Source: an uncultured Saprospiraceae bacterium (GTDB lineage: Bacteria > Bacteroidota > Bacteroidia > Chitinophagales > Saprospiraceae). Taken from it: a stretch of DNA of 13,964 nt. A program made the translations under genes and the position numbers. The stretch lies in the NCBI GenBank assembly GCA_937967535.1, contig CALCMV010000085.1, positions 1 through 13,964 on the forward strand. The letters run 5' to 3'. The notes beneath the pieces were generated by a model that did no database searches, was not told the origin of the DNA, and saw only the letters and a program-made list of their open reading frames with translations. Within the stretch, counting starts at the first letter, position 1. Each line of letters begins with the position of its first letter. This document shows, piece by piece, positions 1-6,802 of the stretch.

Positions 1-792
1 GAGGATACGGAGGGCATCGTCCATATTTCGGGGACACGCTATGCGGTAGCAGAAGAACGAAGAGGAAAAGTTACGTTTTTTGATATTTTATCAAACACCA
101 ACAAGGTAAAGTATAGTAATGCCGATGATGTAGAAATGCCCGACCCACTCGGACCGTGGGGAGCGAATGTCGGACTCGAAGGCATCACGTATTATCCTTT
201 GGTCAATAAAATTTATACGGTAAAAGAAAAGTCACCCAAAGGCTATTATTCTTTCACTATGCCAAACTCTTTTCCGGCTACACTTTCTACTGCAAATACT
301 GACATTGTATGTGATATGCCCCAAAATCCTTTCGGTTTTTCTGATTTGTCGGGCATGCACCATTTGGGCTTGTCGGGTGCTAGCGACCCGACTACGGGTA
401 CACATACATTACTACTAAGCCATGAGAGCAGAGCTTTGGTAGAAGTGGATGCCAACTGTAATGAAATCAGCCGACTTTCCTTTCCTTATATCAACCAACC
501 GGAAGGTGTCACGATGGACAATAACGGTACACTATATATAGTTTCCGAGCCGAATCTGTTTTATATTTTCACCCCAACATCTTCCTGTTGTCCTGCCAAT
601 TTGTCAATTCCTGATGTTCCGATAGCAGATGGTACTTATCATGCAGACGAGACAATTATCTCGACGGGAGAAGTAGCTCCCGGAGCTAATATCGAATTTA
701 AAGCAGGCGATTTTATTATGCTTGACGAAGGATTCAGTGTAGAGCTACAGGCAGATTTTGCAGGAAAAATTGAGGATTGTGGTGGTAATTGA
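1..792 (+). CDS. SdiA-regulated (YjiK-like) propeller protein with C-terminal 3-coathanger-stack-like domain; 5' end missing
   Basis: The frame is open from base 1, so the start lies outside the window; 263 codons are visible. The visible N-terminal part has two signatures of the SdiA-regulated/YjiK family, a beta-propeller of secreted or periplasmic proteins: DTEGIVHISGTRYAVAEER near the start, and GLEGITYYP followed by VKEKSPKGYYSF about 55 residues on. A third blade-like segment (QPEGVTMDNNGTLYIVSEPN) follows at bases 499-555. From about base 590 the protein changes to a Cys-containing segment, then a repeat-like stretch ending in GDFIMLDEGFSVELQADFAG and IEDCGGN. This matches the 3-coathanger-stack type of tail common on Bacteroidota secreted proteins. 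Such tails suggest export and surface attachment, but that is inference here. The substrate or ligand is unknown. A strong terminator follows 28 bases after the stop. Confidence 0.82.
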   Translation, partial: EDTEGIVHISGTRYAVAEERRGKVTFFDILSNTNKVKYSNADDVEMPDPLGPWGANVGLEGITYYPLVNKIYTVKEKSPKGYYSFTMPNSFPATLSTANTDIVCDMPQNPFGFSDLSGMHHLGLSGASDPTTGTHTLLLSHESRALVEVDANCNEISRLSFPYINQPEGVTMDNNGTLYIVSEPNLFYIFTPTSSCCPANLSIPDVPIADGTYHADETIISTGEVAPGANIEFKAGDFIMLDEGFSVELQADFAGKIEDCGGN

Positions 793-820
793 TACGCTTT
801 TTTGGAAAAGAATAAAATTT

Positions 821-855
821 AAAAAACGTCCTCACCCATAGTGAGGGCGTTTTTT
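821..855. terminator. Rho-independent terminator, likely bidirectional
   Basis: A near-perfect 15-bp stem (821-835 with 841-855, one G-U pair) surrounds the 5-base loop CCATA. The stem core is CCTCAC/GTGAGG, and six A's on one side pair with a T-run on the other, so it can work on either strand. It closes the SdiA-regulated gene and isolates the downstream small-protein genes. Confidence 0.9.
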
Positions 856-935
856 TATTGAAAATTGCCTGATTTACCTAAAATCTCCCTAATATTGCAT
901 CAGTATTTTTTTAACACTAATCAAAGACAATAAAA

Positions 936-1301
936 ATGACTAACACCGTAACCGCAGCTCGCAAGATGACCGATAACTTCACACAAGTGTACAATTTTAC
1001 ATTGAGTAAATTGCAACGTTCCGAAGAACATTGCACTGATACTGTATTGTATATCCTAGACCTGCTTTTGGAGAGTGAGCAGCACGTTGCTGTACATGCA
1101 CTCGAATTGTGGTTATTTTGCGAAGCCCGAAAAATCTCATTGAACCTTGAAGATGCAGCACTCAAACGCCAAGCCGTTCAGGAAAATATCATACAAAGAT
1201 TCATCGCTCAATCTAATAGCGAACTCCCCCTTGGAAAGAGAAAGGAAATACAAGAATTGATTCAGGCGATTTTGCAGAAAATGGGTTTTCAATTTGATTA
1301 A
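936..1301 (+). CDS. Hypothetical 121-residue helical protein
   Basis: I do not recognise this protein. It is 121 residues, soluble, with no signal peptide or membrane segment, and predicted by composition to be almost all alpha-helix. Heptad-like leucine spacing is visible in NFTLSKLQRSEEH, LYILDLLLESEQHVAVHALEL and KRKEIQELIQAILQKMGF. The start is preceded by the A-rich leader AAAGACAATAAAA with no Shine-Dalgarno sequence, normal for Bacteroidota. A one-mismatch match to the -7 box (TAATATTG, 890-897) lies 39 bases before the start and could be its promoter. The next gene, also a small helical protein, starts 75 bases after the stop on the same strand, so the two may be cotranscribed. Coding is supported by an uninterrupted frame and ordinary composition, but not by homology. 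Confidence 0.6.
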   Translation: MTNTVTAARKMTDNFTQVYNFTLSKLQRSEEHCTDTVLYILDLLLESEQHVAVHALELWLFCEARKISLNLEDAALKRQAVQENIIQRFIAQSNSELPLGKRKEIQELIQAILQKMGFQFD

Positions 1302-1376
1302 AACCACTTGCCGGAGTGGACAAATACTTGTCGATAAACGTTTCATTATCCACGTTTTCAAACAGAACAAATAAAC

Positions 1377-1793
1377 ATGGAACAAAGAGACATTCTACTC
1401 GAACAAATCGAACAAGTCGGAAGAGTATTGGGGAAAATACTTGCTGCTTTCCTTGACCTCAAAGCAAAAGGTGACATCACCCTCGCCATCCAAACGACCA
1501 ATCAGCAACTCAAATCCGAATTGGATATTGACATTTCCGAACTCATTAATTTTACCGAAAAAGAATTAGAAAATTATACAGAGGAAAAACAACTCACTGA
1601 TAATCATTTAGATGAACTTGCAAAATATCTGTATGAATTAGGCGAGATTAAACAAGCAAATAGCAATCCGCAGGATGCCAAAAAGTATTTTGAAACAGCA
1701 AAAAAATTGTTGGAAACAGCAGGTAAAATTTCAAAAACATATACCTTTGAACGGGCAACATTCAAGCAGAAAATAAACGAAATACTCAATTAA
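1377..1793 (+). CDS. Hypothetical 138-residue helical protein with one TPR-like hairpin
   Basis: This is a 138-residue soluble protein without signal peptide or membrane segments. The N-terminus (RDILLEQIEQVGRVLGKILA) is an amphipathic helix that weakly recalls the opening of DUF6483-type small proteins of Firmicutes; I would not assign it on that. The C-terminal half contains one TPR-like helical pair: LDELAKYLYELGEIKQANSN, then PQDAKKYFETAKKLLETAG. This suggests a protein-binding scaffold rather than an enzyme. The ATG follows an A-rich leader (AACAAATAAAC). It shares strand and general helical character with the gene 75 bases upstream. It converges with the site-2 protease gene; only 28 bases, filled by a heptamer repeat, separate the two stop codons. 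Confidence 0.65.
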   Translation: MEQRDILLEQIEQVGRVLGKILAAFLDLKAKGDITLAIQTTNQQLKSELDIDISELINFTEKELENYTEEKQLTDNHLDELAKYLYELGEIKQANSNPQDAKKYFETAKKLLETAGKISKTYTFERATFKQKINEILN

Positions 1794-1794
1794 A

Positions 1795-1820
1795 AACTAT
1801 CAACTATCAACTATGAACTA
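1795..1820. repeat. Short heptamer array AACTATC/AACTATG (TAGT-N3 family)
   Basis: Three full units (AACTATC twice, AACTATG once) plus AACTA fill almost the whole gap between two convergent stop codons. Read on the other strand the units are TAGT followed by TGA or TCA, the same tetramer-plus-triplet word used at 12548-12660. Confidence 0.85.
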
Positions 1821-1821
1821 A

Positions 1822-2967
1822 TTAAGAATTTAACTTCACAAACTCCCGCACCTGATAATAGTCCAATACCCCGACCAATTCATTATTTTCACGAACAGGC
1901 ATTACCGGAATTTGCATTTGAATCATCTCCTGATACACCATCGGAAGTGGCATGTCGGGTGTCAAATAACGCACTTTATCACTCATTAATTCGTGCATAA
2001 AAAAGCCTTTTTTCTTCGGGCGGCGCGAAATGTATTTTTGGAAAAAACTTTCCTGACCTTTATGTTGCTTAATCGCTCTAATGATTGTCGGACGAGTGAT
2101 ACCGCCTTTCAAATCTGTACCATATTCCGTATTTTCTACCACCAAAAATCCTTGCTCGGCAGTAGTGGTGATGTAAGGCACGACATTATCCAGATTCGTT
2201 TCGGCAGGTATCAAAGTGAATTGCGTTCGCATGGCATCGCGCACATTTTTTTCCCGAAGGGCTTCTTCCGTTTGTACGCTTTGATACTCTTGCGTAGCCG
2301 TAAAATATACAAAAAATGCAATCAGCATCAAGACCGGACTCCCACTCACAAAACTCCACACAGCAAAACCTACCGCACAAATTCGACCCAATATAGACGC
2401 AATTTGCGTAGCCCGTACCCGACTAAATCGTATCGCCAGCAAACCACGCAATACACGTCCGCCATCCATCGGAAAAGCAGGAATCATATTAAAAATCACC
2501 AAAAAAGTATTGGTAAAAAACAGTAAGGGAAGAAAATTTGTCGCATTAATAATCAACTCATCCCCTTCTTCGGGAACCCCCTGAAACAAACTCTTTGAAC
2601 TCAACCAAAAATACCCGAATAAGCCCGCCGCAATGACCACATTTACTGCCGGTCCCATCAATGCCACCACAATCTCTCGCCAGGGCTTGCGCGGCATTGA
2701 GCGCAAGCGAGCCACTCCGCCAATCGGTAGTAGCGTAATATCCTCAGTATCAATCCCATACCAACGTGCCGACAGCGAATGTCCCAATTCGTGCAATATC
2801 ACGCACACGAATATCGTCAAGATAAAACCCACCAACCACATCAAGCCAACAGCATCCATCCCACGACTCAATCCGTCATATACAAAATACAAAATCAGCA
2901 AAGGAAAAGTCCAGTGCATATACAAAGGTATCCCGCTAATCTTGCCCAATTTTAATCTTTGTTTCAT
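1822..2967 (-). CDS. Site-2 protease (M50) family intramembrane metalloprotease with CBS domain pair
   Basis: A 381-residue polytopic membrane protein. HELGH at residues 59-63 supplies two zinc ligands and the catalytic glutamate. FPMDGGR around 165-171 supplies the third ligand, Asp168; both motifs lie in membrane segments as in the M50B family. Further hydrophobic segments are at about 15-33, 42-58, 98-122, 145-162 and 195-225. The C-terminal 140 residues are soluble and hold two CBS motifs (about 242-305 and 325-380, the second beginning at LMSDKVRYLTPD). This is the domain order of archaeal and bacterial S2P-CBS proteases. CBS pairs usually bind adenosyl ligands and may regulate access to the active site. 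The natural substrate, often an anti-sigma factor or membrane-bound regulator in this family, cannot be told from the context. The gene is on the minus strand, downstream of the symporter but separated from it by a 321-base AT-rich gap. Confidence 0.93.
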   Translation of the reverse strand: MKQRLKLGKISGIPLYMHWTFPLLILYFVYDGLSRGMDAVGLMWLVGFILTIFVCVILHELGHSLSARWYGIDTEDITLLPIGGVARLRSMPRKPWREIVVALMGPAVNVVIAAGLFGYFWLSSKSLFQGVPEEGDELIINATNFLPLLFFTNTFLVIFNMIPAFPMDGGRVLRGLLAIRFSRVRATQIASILGRICAVGFAVWSFVSGSPVLMLIAFFVYFTATQEYQSVQTEEALREKNVRDAMRTQFTLIPAETNLDNVVPYITTTAEQGFLVVENTEYGTDLKGGITRPTIIRAIKQHKGQESFFQKYISRRPKKKGFFMHELMSDKVRYLTPDMPLPMVYQEMIQMQIPVMPVRENNELVGVLDYYQVREFVKLNS

Positions 2968-3042
2968 GTTACGTGTATTAACACAAAATTCATGCGAAAA
3001 GTTAACTTAATTTTTGATTCGATAATTTTTGCAAAACAAATG

Positions 3043-3240
3043 GAACGCGGATTTAGCGAATTTAAATGAGATAACACAGATTTTTTTTATGCTAATTTTA
3101 ATACTTTTTAATTTAAATGAAAATAATTTATAATTAGTTTTTGATTAATATAAAACGGAAAATAATTTATAATTATATTTAAATATTTAAATAAATAAAA
3201 ATATGTATTATCCCATTTAAATTCGCAAAATCCGCCTTCT
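3043..3240. repeat. Fold-back element with AT-rich centre (MITE-like)
   Basis: Arms 3043-3078 and 3204-3239 are inverted copies matching at 32 of 36 positions; the shared word is GCGAATTTAAATG. The AT-rich centre contains an 18-bp perfect direct repeat, GAAAATAATTTATAATTA, at 3119-3136 and 3158-3175. No ORF is present. It occupies most of the 2968-3288 gap between the protease start and the symporter stop. It could be a miniature element or a large transcript hairpin. Confidence 0.7.
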
Positions 3241-3244
3241 ATCA

Positions 3245-3268
3245 GGTTAATTTGGTATTTTCAAAAAT
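3245..3268. repeat. Solo partial copy of the 45-bp repeat found at 5706-5841
   Basis: GGTTAATTTGGTATTTTCAA is nearly identical to the core of the tandem 45-bp unit 2.5 kb away (GTTAATTTGGTATTTCTCAA). The word is therefore dispersed in the genome and not a product of local duplication only. Confidence 0.6.
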
Positions 3269-3288
3269 CGTCAAAGAAAATCAAAAAT

Positions 3289-4869
3289 TTATTCTTTCTT
3301 TAAAATTGTAGCCGGACAAATACGCTGCGTCAATCTCGACACCACAACTATCGTCACCAAACCACTCACCATCGCCAAAGTACGGAACGGAAACAGCACC
3401 ACCCCATCCTCAATCATCGGATACGGCAACATAACCGGAATCCCCAACGTCGCATCTCCTCCACCGAATCGCAAAATAAATGCTACGACAAAACCCGCCA
3501 ACGAGCCATACATATTTGCTTTCTTATCGAATAATGCCGTCACCAATTGCGGAAACAGCAAACAATACACAAAATCACTACACAAGAACCAAAGTGCATA
3601 TACGCTTTTGACTTGAAGTGCCAGCAAAGTAGCCGCTATCCCGATAATCCAAATACAACGCTTAATGACTTTCGACAGGTTTTCCGGGCTAATATCCGGC
3701 TTCACCAACGGACGATACACATTCCAACTCGCCATCGAACTCGCCGACAAAATCGAAGAATCTACCGACGACATCACCGCCGCCGCTATCGCGCCCAAGC
3801 CAATCGTAGCCACCACACCCGGTGTCAGGTAACGCACCACATACGGCAGCGTGAGCGCAGGGTTTTCGCTGAGAGCCGCCTGCTGCGTAGCATCCCAGGG
3901 GGCAACATCGCCAATAATCCCAATCACCACCGCCGGAATCGCCGCCAACAAACACACAAAACCCGCAAAAATAGATAGGCGCACCGCCGTTTTTTCATTT
4001 TTAGAACTCAACACCCGCTGAAAATACACCTGCCACGGAATCCCCCCAAACATCAACAACAAAGCAAAATCCCACCAATTCCAATAATAACTCCCCAAAG
4101 CCTCCCGCGAAGGCAGAAAACTCGCCAAAGCTCCTTTTTTCTCTACATAAGCCGCCCAAGTTGCATCCCATCCACCCGTCAATTCGAGCGCATAGGGAAT
4201 CACCAAAATCAAACCCACAAACAACAAAGTCATCTGAATAATATCCGTCAAAGCCACCGCCCACAAGCCGCCAAGTGCCGTATAAGCAATCGCAATCACC
4301 GCCGATAGCGCAATCGACGTATTAAAATCCAAGCCGAGTACCGTACCGAAAGTCGTACCGAGTGCCGTCAATATCGCCGAAGTCCAGAAAATTTCGCCCG
4401 AAAGGGCAGGTAAGAAAAGTACAGCAGCCATGCGTTTCCCAAAGCGTTGCGCCAGTGGGTCGAGCATTGTTTTGAACTCATATCGCCGCATCGTCCGCGC
4501 AAAAAATAAACCACCGATAATCAAACTCATCGCATAACCCCACGGTGCCTGCACCCACATCAATCCATAACCTTCGGTAGCCGTAAACTCCGCCGTACCA
4601 TTGATATAACCGCCGCCTACCCAAGTCGCACTCATCGTAAACACCGCTATCCAAAGCGGAATACCACGCCCCGCCAGTATCACATCCGTCGCGTTCTCTG
4701 ATTTCCGCAGATTCGCTGCATAATTACCAAAATAAAAAATGAGTCCGTAAAAAACCATCATCGCCGCAAAACCACCCCAAAATACATCCGCCTCCGTAAA
4801 AAAATACAGATACGCCCCAATCAATCCCAAAAAGGCAAGCAATAATAATGTAGGTCGAAAAGCAGTCAT
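3289..4869 (-). CDS. Sodium:solute symporter closely resembling the high-affinity choline transporter CHT1 (SLC5A7)
   Basis: A 526-residue inner-membrane protein with about 13 hydrophobic segments, the size and plan of the SSS family (LeuT fold). The sequence follows animal CHT1 unusually closely: ATWVGGGYINGTAE at 81-94, QAPWGY at 107-112, GGLFFA, TMLDP, GKRM, GGIPWQVYFQRVLSS at 275-289, MSSVDSSILSASSM at 366-379, and ALWFLCSDFVY followed by FPQL. From my memory of the human transporter, the cation-pi residues that hold choline are Trp62, Tyr91, Trp254 and Trp406. Their counterparts here are Trp83, Tyr112, Trp279 and the Trp of ALWFLCSD, all present. Uptake of choline or another quaternary amine driven by Na+ is the best reading. 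No choline-oxidation or betaine genes lie nearby. The acetyltransferase upstream on the same strand is RimJ-like and gives no support for acetylcholine chemistry. Confidence 0.88.
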   Translation of the reverse strand: MTAFRPTLLLLAFLGLIGAYLYFFTEADVFWGGFAAMMVFYGLIFYFGNYAANLRKSENATDVILAGRGIPLWIAVFTMSATWVGGGYINGTAEFTATEGYGLMWVQAPWGYAMSLIIGGLFFARTMRRYEFKTMLDPLAQRFGKRMAAVLFLPALSGEIFWTSAILTALGTTFGTVLGLDFNTSIALSAVIAIAYTALGGLWAVALTDIIQMTLLFVGLILVIPYALELTGGWDATWAAYVEKKGALASFLPSREALGSYYWNWWDFALLLMFGGIPWQVYFQRVLSSKNEKTAVRLSIFAGFVCLLAAIPAVVIGIIGDVAPWDATQQAALSENPALTLPYVVRYLTPGVVATIGLGAIAAAVMSSVDSSILSASSMASWNVYRPLVKPDISPENLSKVIKRCIWIIGIAATLLALQVKSVYALWFLCSDFVYCLLFPQLVTALFDKKANMYGSLAGFVVAFILRFGGGDATLGIPVMLPYPMIEDGVVLFPFRTLAMVSGLVTIVVVSRLTQRICPATILKKE

Positions 4870-4886
4870 AATTAATGAGTGAATGA

Positions 4887-5066
4887 GTGAATATCAATGC
4901 TACAATGCTGAAATGCGATAATGCTACAATGTCTTTAATGAATGAATTTAAAAATGCAGTAATGAATACATTGTAGCATTATTCATTCATTCAAAATTCA
5001 AAATTCATTCATTCAAACCATTGTAGCATTACAGCATTGTAGCATTACATCATTGCATCATTGATA
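4887..5066. repeat. Fold-back repeat of ATTGTAGCATT / AATGCTACAAT words
   Basis: AATGCTACAAT occurs in the 4890s-4906 region and at 4920-4930. Its reverse complement occurs at 4970-4980, 5020-5030 and 5036-5046. ATTCATTC words lie between them in both orientations. On the right side the unit becomes a 16-bp direct repeat (5019-5034, 5035-5050, degenerate 5051-5066). The whole gap can fold as an imperfect hairpin, and the right end runs into the 3' end of the acetyltransferase gene. Confidence 0.8.
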
Positions 5067-5599
5067 AGAGCGTAGCGCAGGTGGTCTTCCCATTTGCCGT
5101 TGATTTTGAGGTAGGATTTGGAAAGTCCTTCGCGTTCAAAGCCGAGTTTTTCCACGACTCGTTGAGAGGGCAGATTGCGAGGCATGATATTGGCTTCGAC
5201 GCGGTGGAGTTTGCGTTCTTCAAACATATATTGAGTGGCATGAGCGAGGGCTTCCGTCATATAGCCTTTACCGTTTTCCTGCCTGTCCATTTTATAGCCC
5301 ACAAAACAAGAACGAAACACCCCCATAATAATATTTGAAAAAGAAATATCGCCGATAATTTGCGTCATTTTTTTATCCTCCCGTTCAAAAATAAACAACT
5401 TCAACTGCCTACCCGCCCTCATTTGCTCTTCATCACGCATAAGCCACATTTTATGAAATTTCTCCGAAAAAAAATCTGCCCCATACGTTGGCAACCACGG
5501 ACGAAAAAACTCCACATTGCGCTCATAATACGCCAATACCACATCAGTATATCGCGGTGTAAGTGATTGTAAACGAAGTCGTTCTGTCTCTATTAGCAT
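5045..5599 (-). CDS. GNAT acetyltransferase, RimJ/RimL type
   Basis: A 184-residue soluble GNAT enzyme that transfers acetyl from acetyl-CoA. The N-terminus IETERLRLQSLTP is the usual opening strand of the RimJ/RimL group. The acetyl-CoA pyrophosphate loop is QENGKGY at 107-113, matching Q/RxxGxG. The C-terminal half (ANIMPRNLPSQRVVEKLGFE, then GLSKSYLKINGKWEDHLRYAL) is characteristic of enzymes that acetylate the N-terminal alanine of ribosomal proteins. The family also contains members acting on other amines, so the substrate is not certain. The last residues NDAMM and the stop codon are encoded within the ATTGTAGCATT-type repeat. The start codon sits one base from a TTAA-N3 heptamer array, which therefore forms the 5' leader. 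The symporter gene lies 175 bases downstream on the same strand. Confidence 0.87.
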   Translation of the reverse strand: MLIETERLRLQSLTPRYTDVVLAYYERNVEFFRPWLPTYGADFFSEKFHKMWLMRDEEQMRAGRQLKLFIFEREDKKMTQIIGDISFSNIIMGVFRSCFVGYKMDRQENGKGYMTEALAHATQYMFEERKLHRVEANIMPRNLPSQRVVEKLGFEREGLSKSYLKINGKWEDHLRYALINDAMM

Positions 5600-5600
5600 T

Positions 5601-5656
5601 TTAACGGTTAATGGTTAATGGTTAATGGTTAATGGTTAATGATTAATGGTTAATTG
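5601..5656. repeat. Heptamer array TTAA-N3 (mainly TTAATGG), 8 units
   Basis: Eight units in exact 7-bp register: TTAACGG, TTAATGG (four), TTAATGA, TTAATGG, TTAATTG. The tetramer TTAA is invariant and the triplet varies. The array begins two bases from the acetyltransferase ATG, so it lies in that gene's leader or promoter. A lone inverted word (CATTAACCATTA) occurs at the far end of the gap, near 6003-6014. Confidence 0.95.
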
Positions 5657-5668
5657 AGTATGTAAAAA

Positions 5669-5841
5669 TATGTCTTAATTTAGCTTTTCTTAAAATAAAA
5701 AAAAACACCTCTTAATTCACGTTAATTTAGTATTTCTCAAAATAAAAAAACACGCCTTAATTCACGTTAATTTGGTATTTCTCAAAATAAAAAAAACACG
5801 CCTTAATTCACGTTAATTTGGTATTTCTCAAAATAAAAAAA
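5669..5841. repeat. 45-bp tandem repeat, three good copies plus one degenerate
   Basis: Copies are at 5706-5750, 5751-5796 and 5797-5841, each containing CTTAATTCACGTTAATTT, then GTATTTCTCAAAATAAAAAA. The second and third copies are almost identical; the first differs at a few bases. A degenerate, shortened copy (37 bp) lies at 5669-5705. The next unit begins as TACGTCTCAA and passes directly into the TCTC heptamer array. Confidence 0.92.
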
Positions 5842-5845
5842 TACG

Positions 5846-6006
5846 TCTCAATTCTCATTTCTCATTTCTCAATTCTCAATTCTCATTTCTCATTTCTCAA
5901 TTCTCATTTCTCATTTCTCATTTCTCAATTCTCATTTCTCATTTCTCAATTCTCATTTCTCATTTCTCATTTCTCATTTCTCATTTCTCACCTCTCATTT
6001 CTCATT
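5846..6006. repeat. Heptamer array TCTC-N3, 23 units in register
   Basis: Twenty-three consecutive 7-bp units read TCTCATT, TCTCAAT or, once, TCTCACC, with no insertion or deletion over 161 bases. TCTC is invariant and the next base is always A. It ends eight bases before the Smr gene's stop codon (6015-6017). The gap from 5600 to 6014 holds only repeats and no gene. Confidence 0.96.
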
Positions 6007-6014
6007 AACCATTA

Positions 6015-6797
6015 TCAAAAGATTACTTTAGTTGCGCCGCCTGTGCCATAACCTTCGTGATAGCCATCCTCAAAACGAATTACCTGTGGATTATCTTTTA
6101 GTCTCCGGTGAATTTCTTCCTGAAGTCGTCCTTTGCCTTTTCCGTGAATGACATACACATAGGGTACGCCTGTCAAAATGGCATCATTGATATACTTTTC
6201 AAAGGCTTCCAATTGGAAATAAAGCGACTGTGCGGCATCCATTTTTTCAAAATCCTTTGTAAGCATATGGATGTGCAAATCAATGGATTTTTCAAAATTT
6301 GCCCATGCTTTTACATCGCGTACCCGGACGTACATTTCATCGTAAATCGTTTTATTTTCTTTTTCGGGCAGGTTATCTTTCGTATAATTTCGCAGCGTAT
6401 CTTCGCGTTCTACGGGCGGTGCAAAATCATCTGCCAATTGATACAAATGTACATCTGCATTGAGGTAAGGCGAGTAGGTTTCTTTTTTAAAAAACTGTCG
6501 GGGTTTTATTTTCAGATGCTTTACTACGCGCCCGTCTTGCCCTTCTGTTGTCCATCGCCAGAGGGTCAGGTCAAATGTTGGATAATCATTCAAATTTGCC
6601 TTGGGCATATACGCCAATTGGGTCGTATTTTCATTTTCTACACTACCGCCGAGTTGCAATTCATCTTCCAAAATATGCAAATAGCCGTCAAACACAACCT
6701 TCCATAAGGTTCTGTTTATCAAATGAATACGATATGAATTAATGTCTCCTGCTTCATTTACGACAGGTTCAAAAGCTAAGAAAAGTCCGCGCTGCAT
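6015..6797 (-). CDS. Smr-domain protein of the DUF2027 type, lacking the usual N-terminal domain
   Basis: A 260-residue soluble protein. Residues 1 to about 125 (GLFLAFEPV, then INRTLWKVVFDGYL and HLKIKPRQFF) match the middle part of Bacteroidota DUF2027 proteins. Residues about 170-260 form an Smr domain, the small MutS-related nuclease fold: IDLHIHML at 172-179, HGKGKGRL at 218-225, and the terminal GTGGATKVIF. Smr domains bind or cut branched DNA or RNA; the target here is unknown. Typical DUF2027 proteins, as I recall them, are about 340 residues and begin with an SH3-like domain (MxxGDxVRFL). That part is absent: an in-frame stop (TAA) lies two codons before the chosen ATG, and the DNA beyond it is repeat. 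So the gene is either a natural short form or a 5'-truncated one. Confidence 0.85.
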   Translation of the reverse strand: MQRGLFLAFEPVVNEAGDINSYRIHLINRTLWKVVFDGYLHILEDELQLGGSVENENTTQLAYMPKANLNDYPTFDLTLWRWTTEGQDGRVVKHLKIKPRQFFKKETYSPYLNADVHLYQLADDFAPPVEREDTLRNYTKDNLPEKENKTIYDEMYVRVRDVKAWANFEKSIDLHIHMLTKDFEKMDAAQSLYFQLEAFEKYINDAILTGVPYVYVIHGKGKGRLQEEIHRRLKDNPQVIRFEDGYHEGYGTGGATKVIF

Positions 6798-6802
6798 GGT
6801 TT

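Noticed and set aside
2633..3010. Plus-strand ORFs opposite the site-2 protease
   Set aside because: They are antisense to a gene with intact zinc-ligand motifs and have no features of their own.
3289..5599. Acetylcholine-related operon (choline transporter plus acetyltransferase)
   Set aside because: The acetyltransferase is of the RimJ/RimL ribosomal-protein type and not a choline acetyltransferase, and a 175-base repeat gap separates the genes.
5669..6006. Possible CRISPR array
   Set aside because: The 45-bp units are adjacent with no unique spacers and the heptamers are plain tandem repeats; no cas gene is present.
5601..6014. Replication origin with iterons
   Set aside because: There are no DnaA-box clusters and no replication genes nearby, and similar arrays occur in several other gaps.
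5818..6051. 77-codon plus-strand ORF with repeated Ser-His-Phe-Ser-style residues
   Set aside because: It is the translation of the TCTC-N3 heptamer array; the 7-residue protein period simply reflects the 7-bp DNA period.
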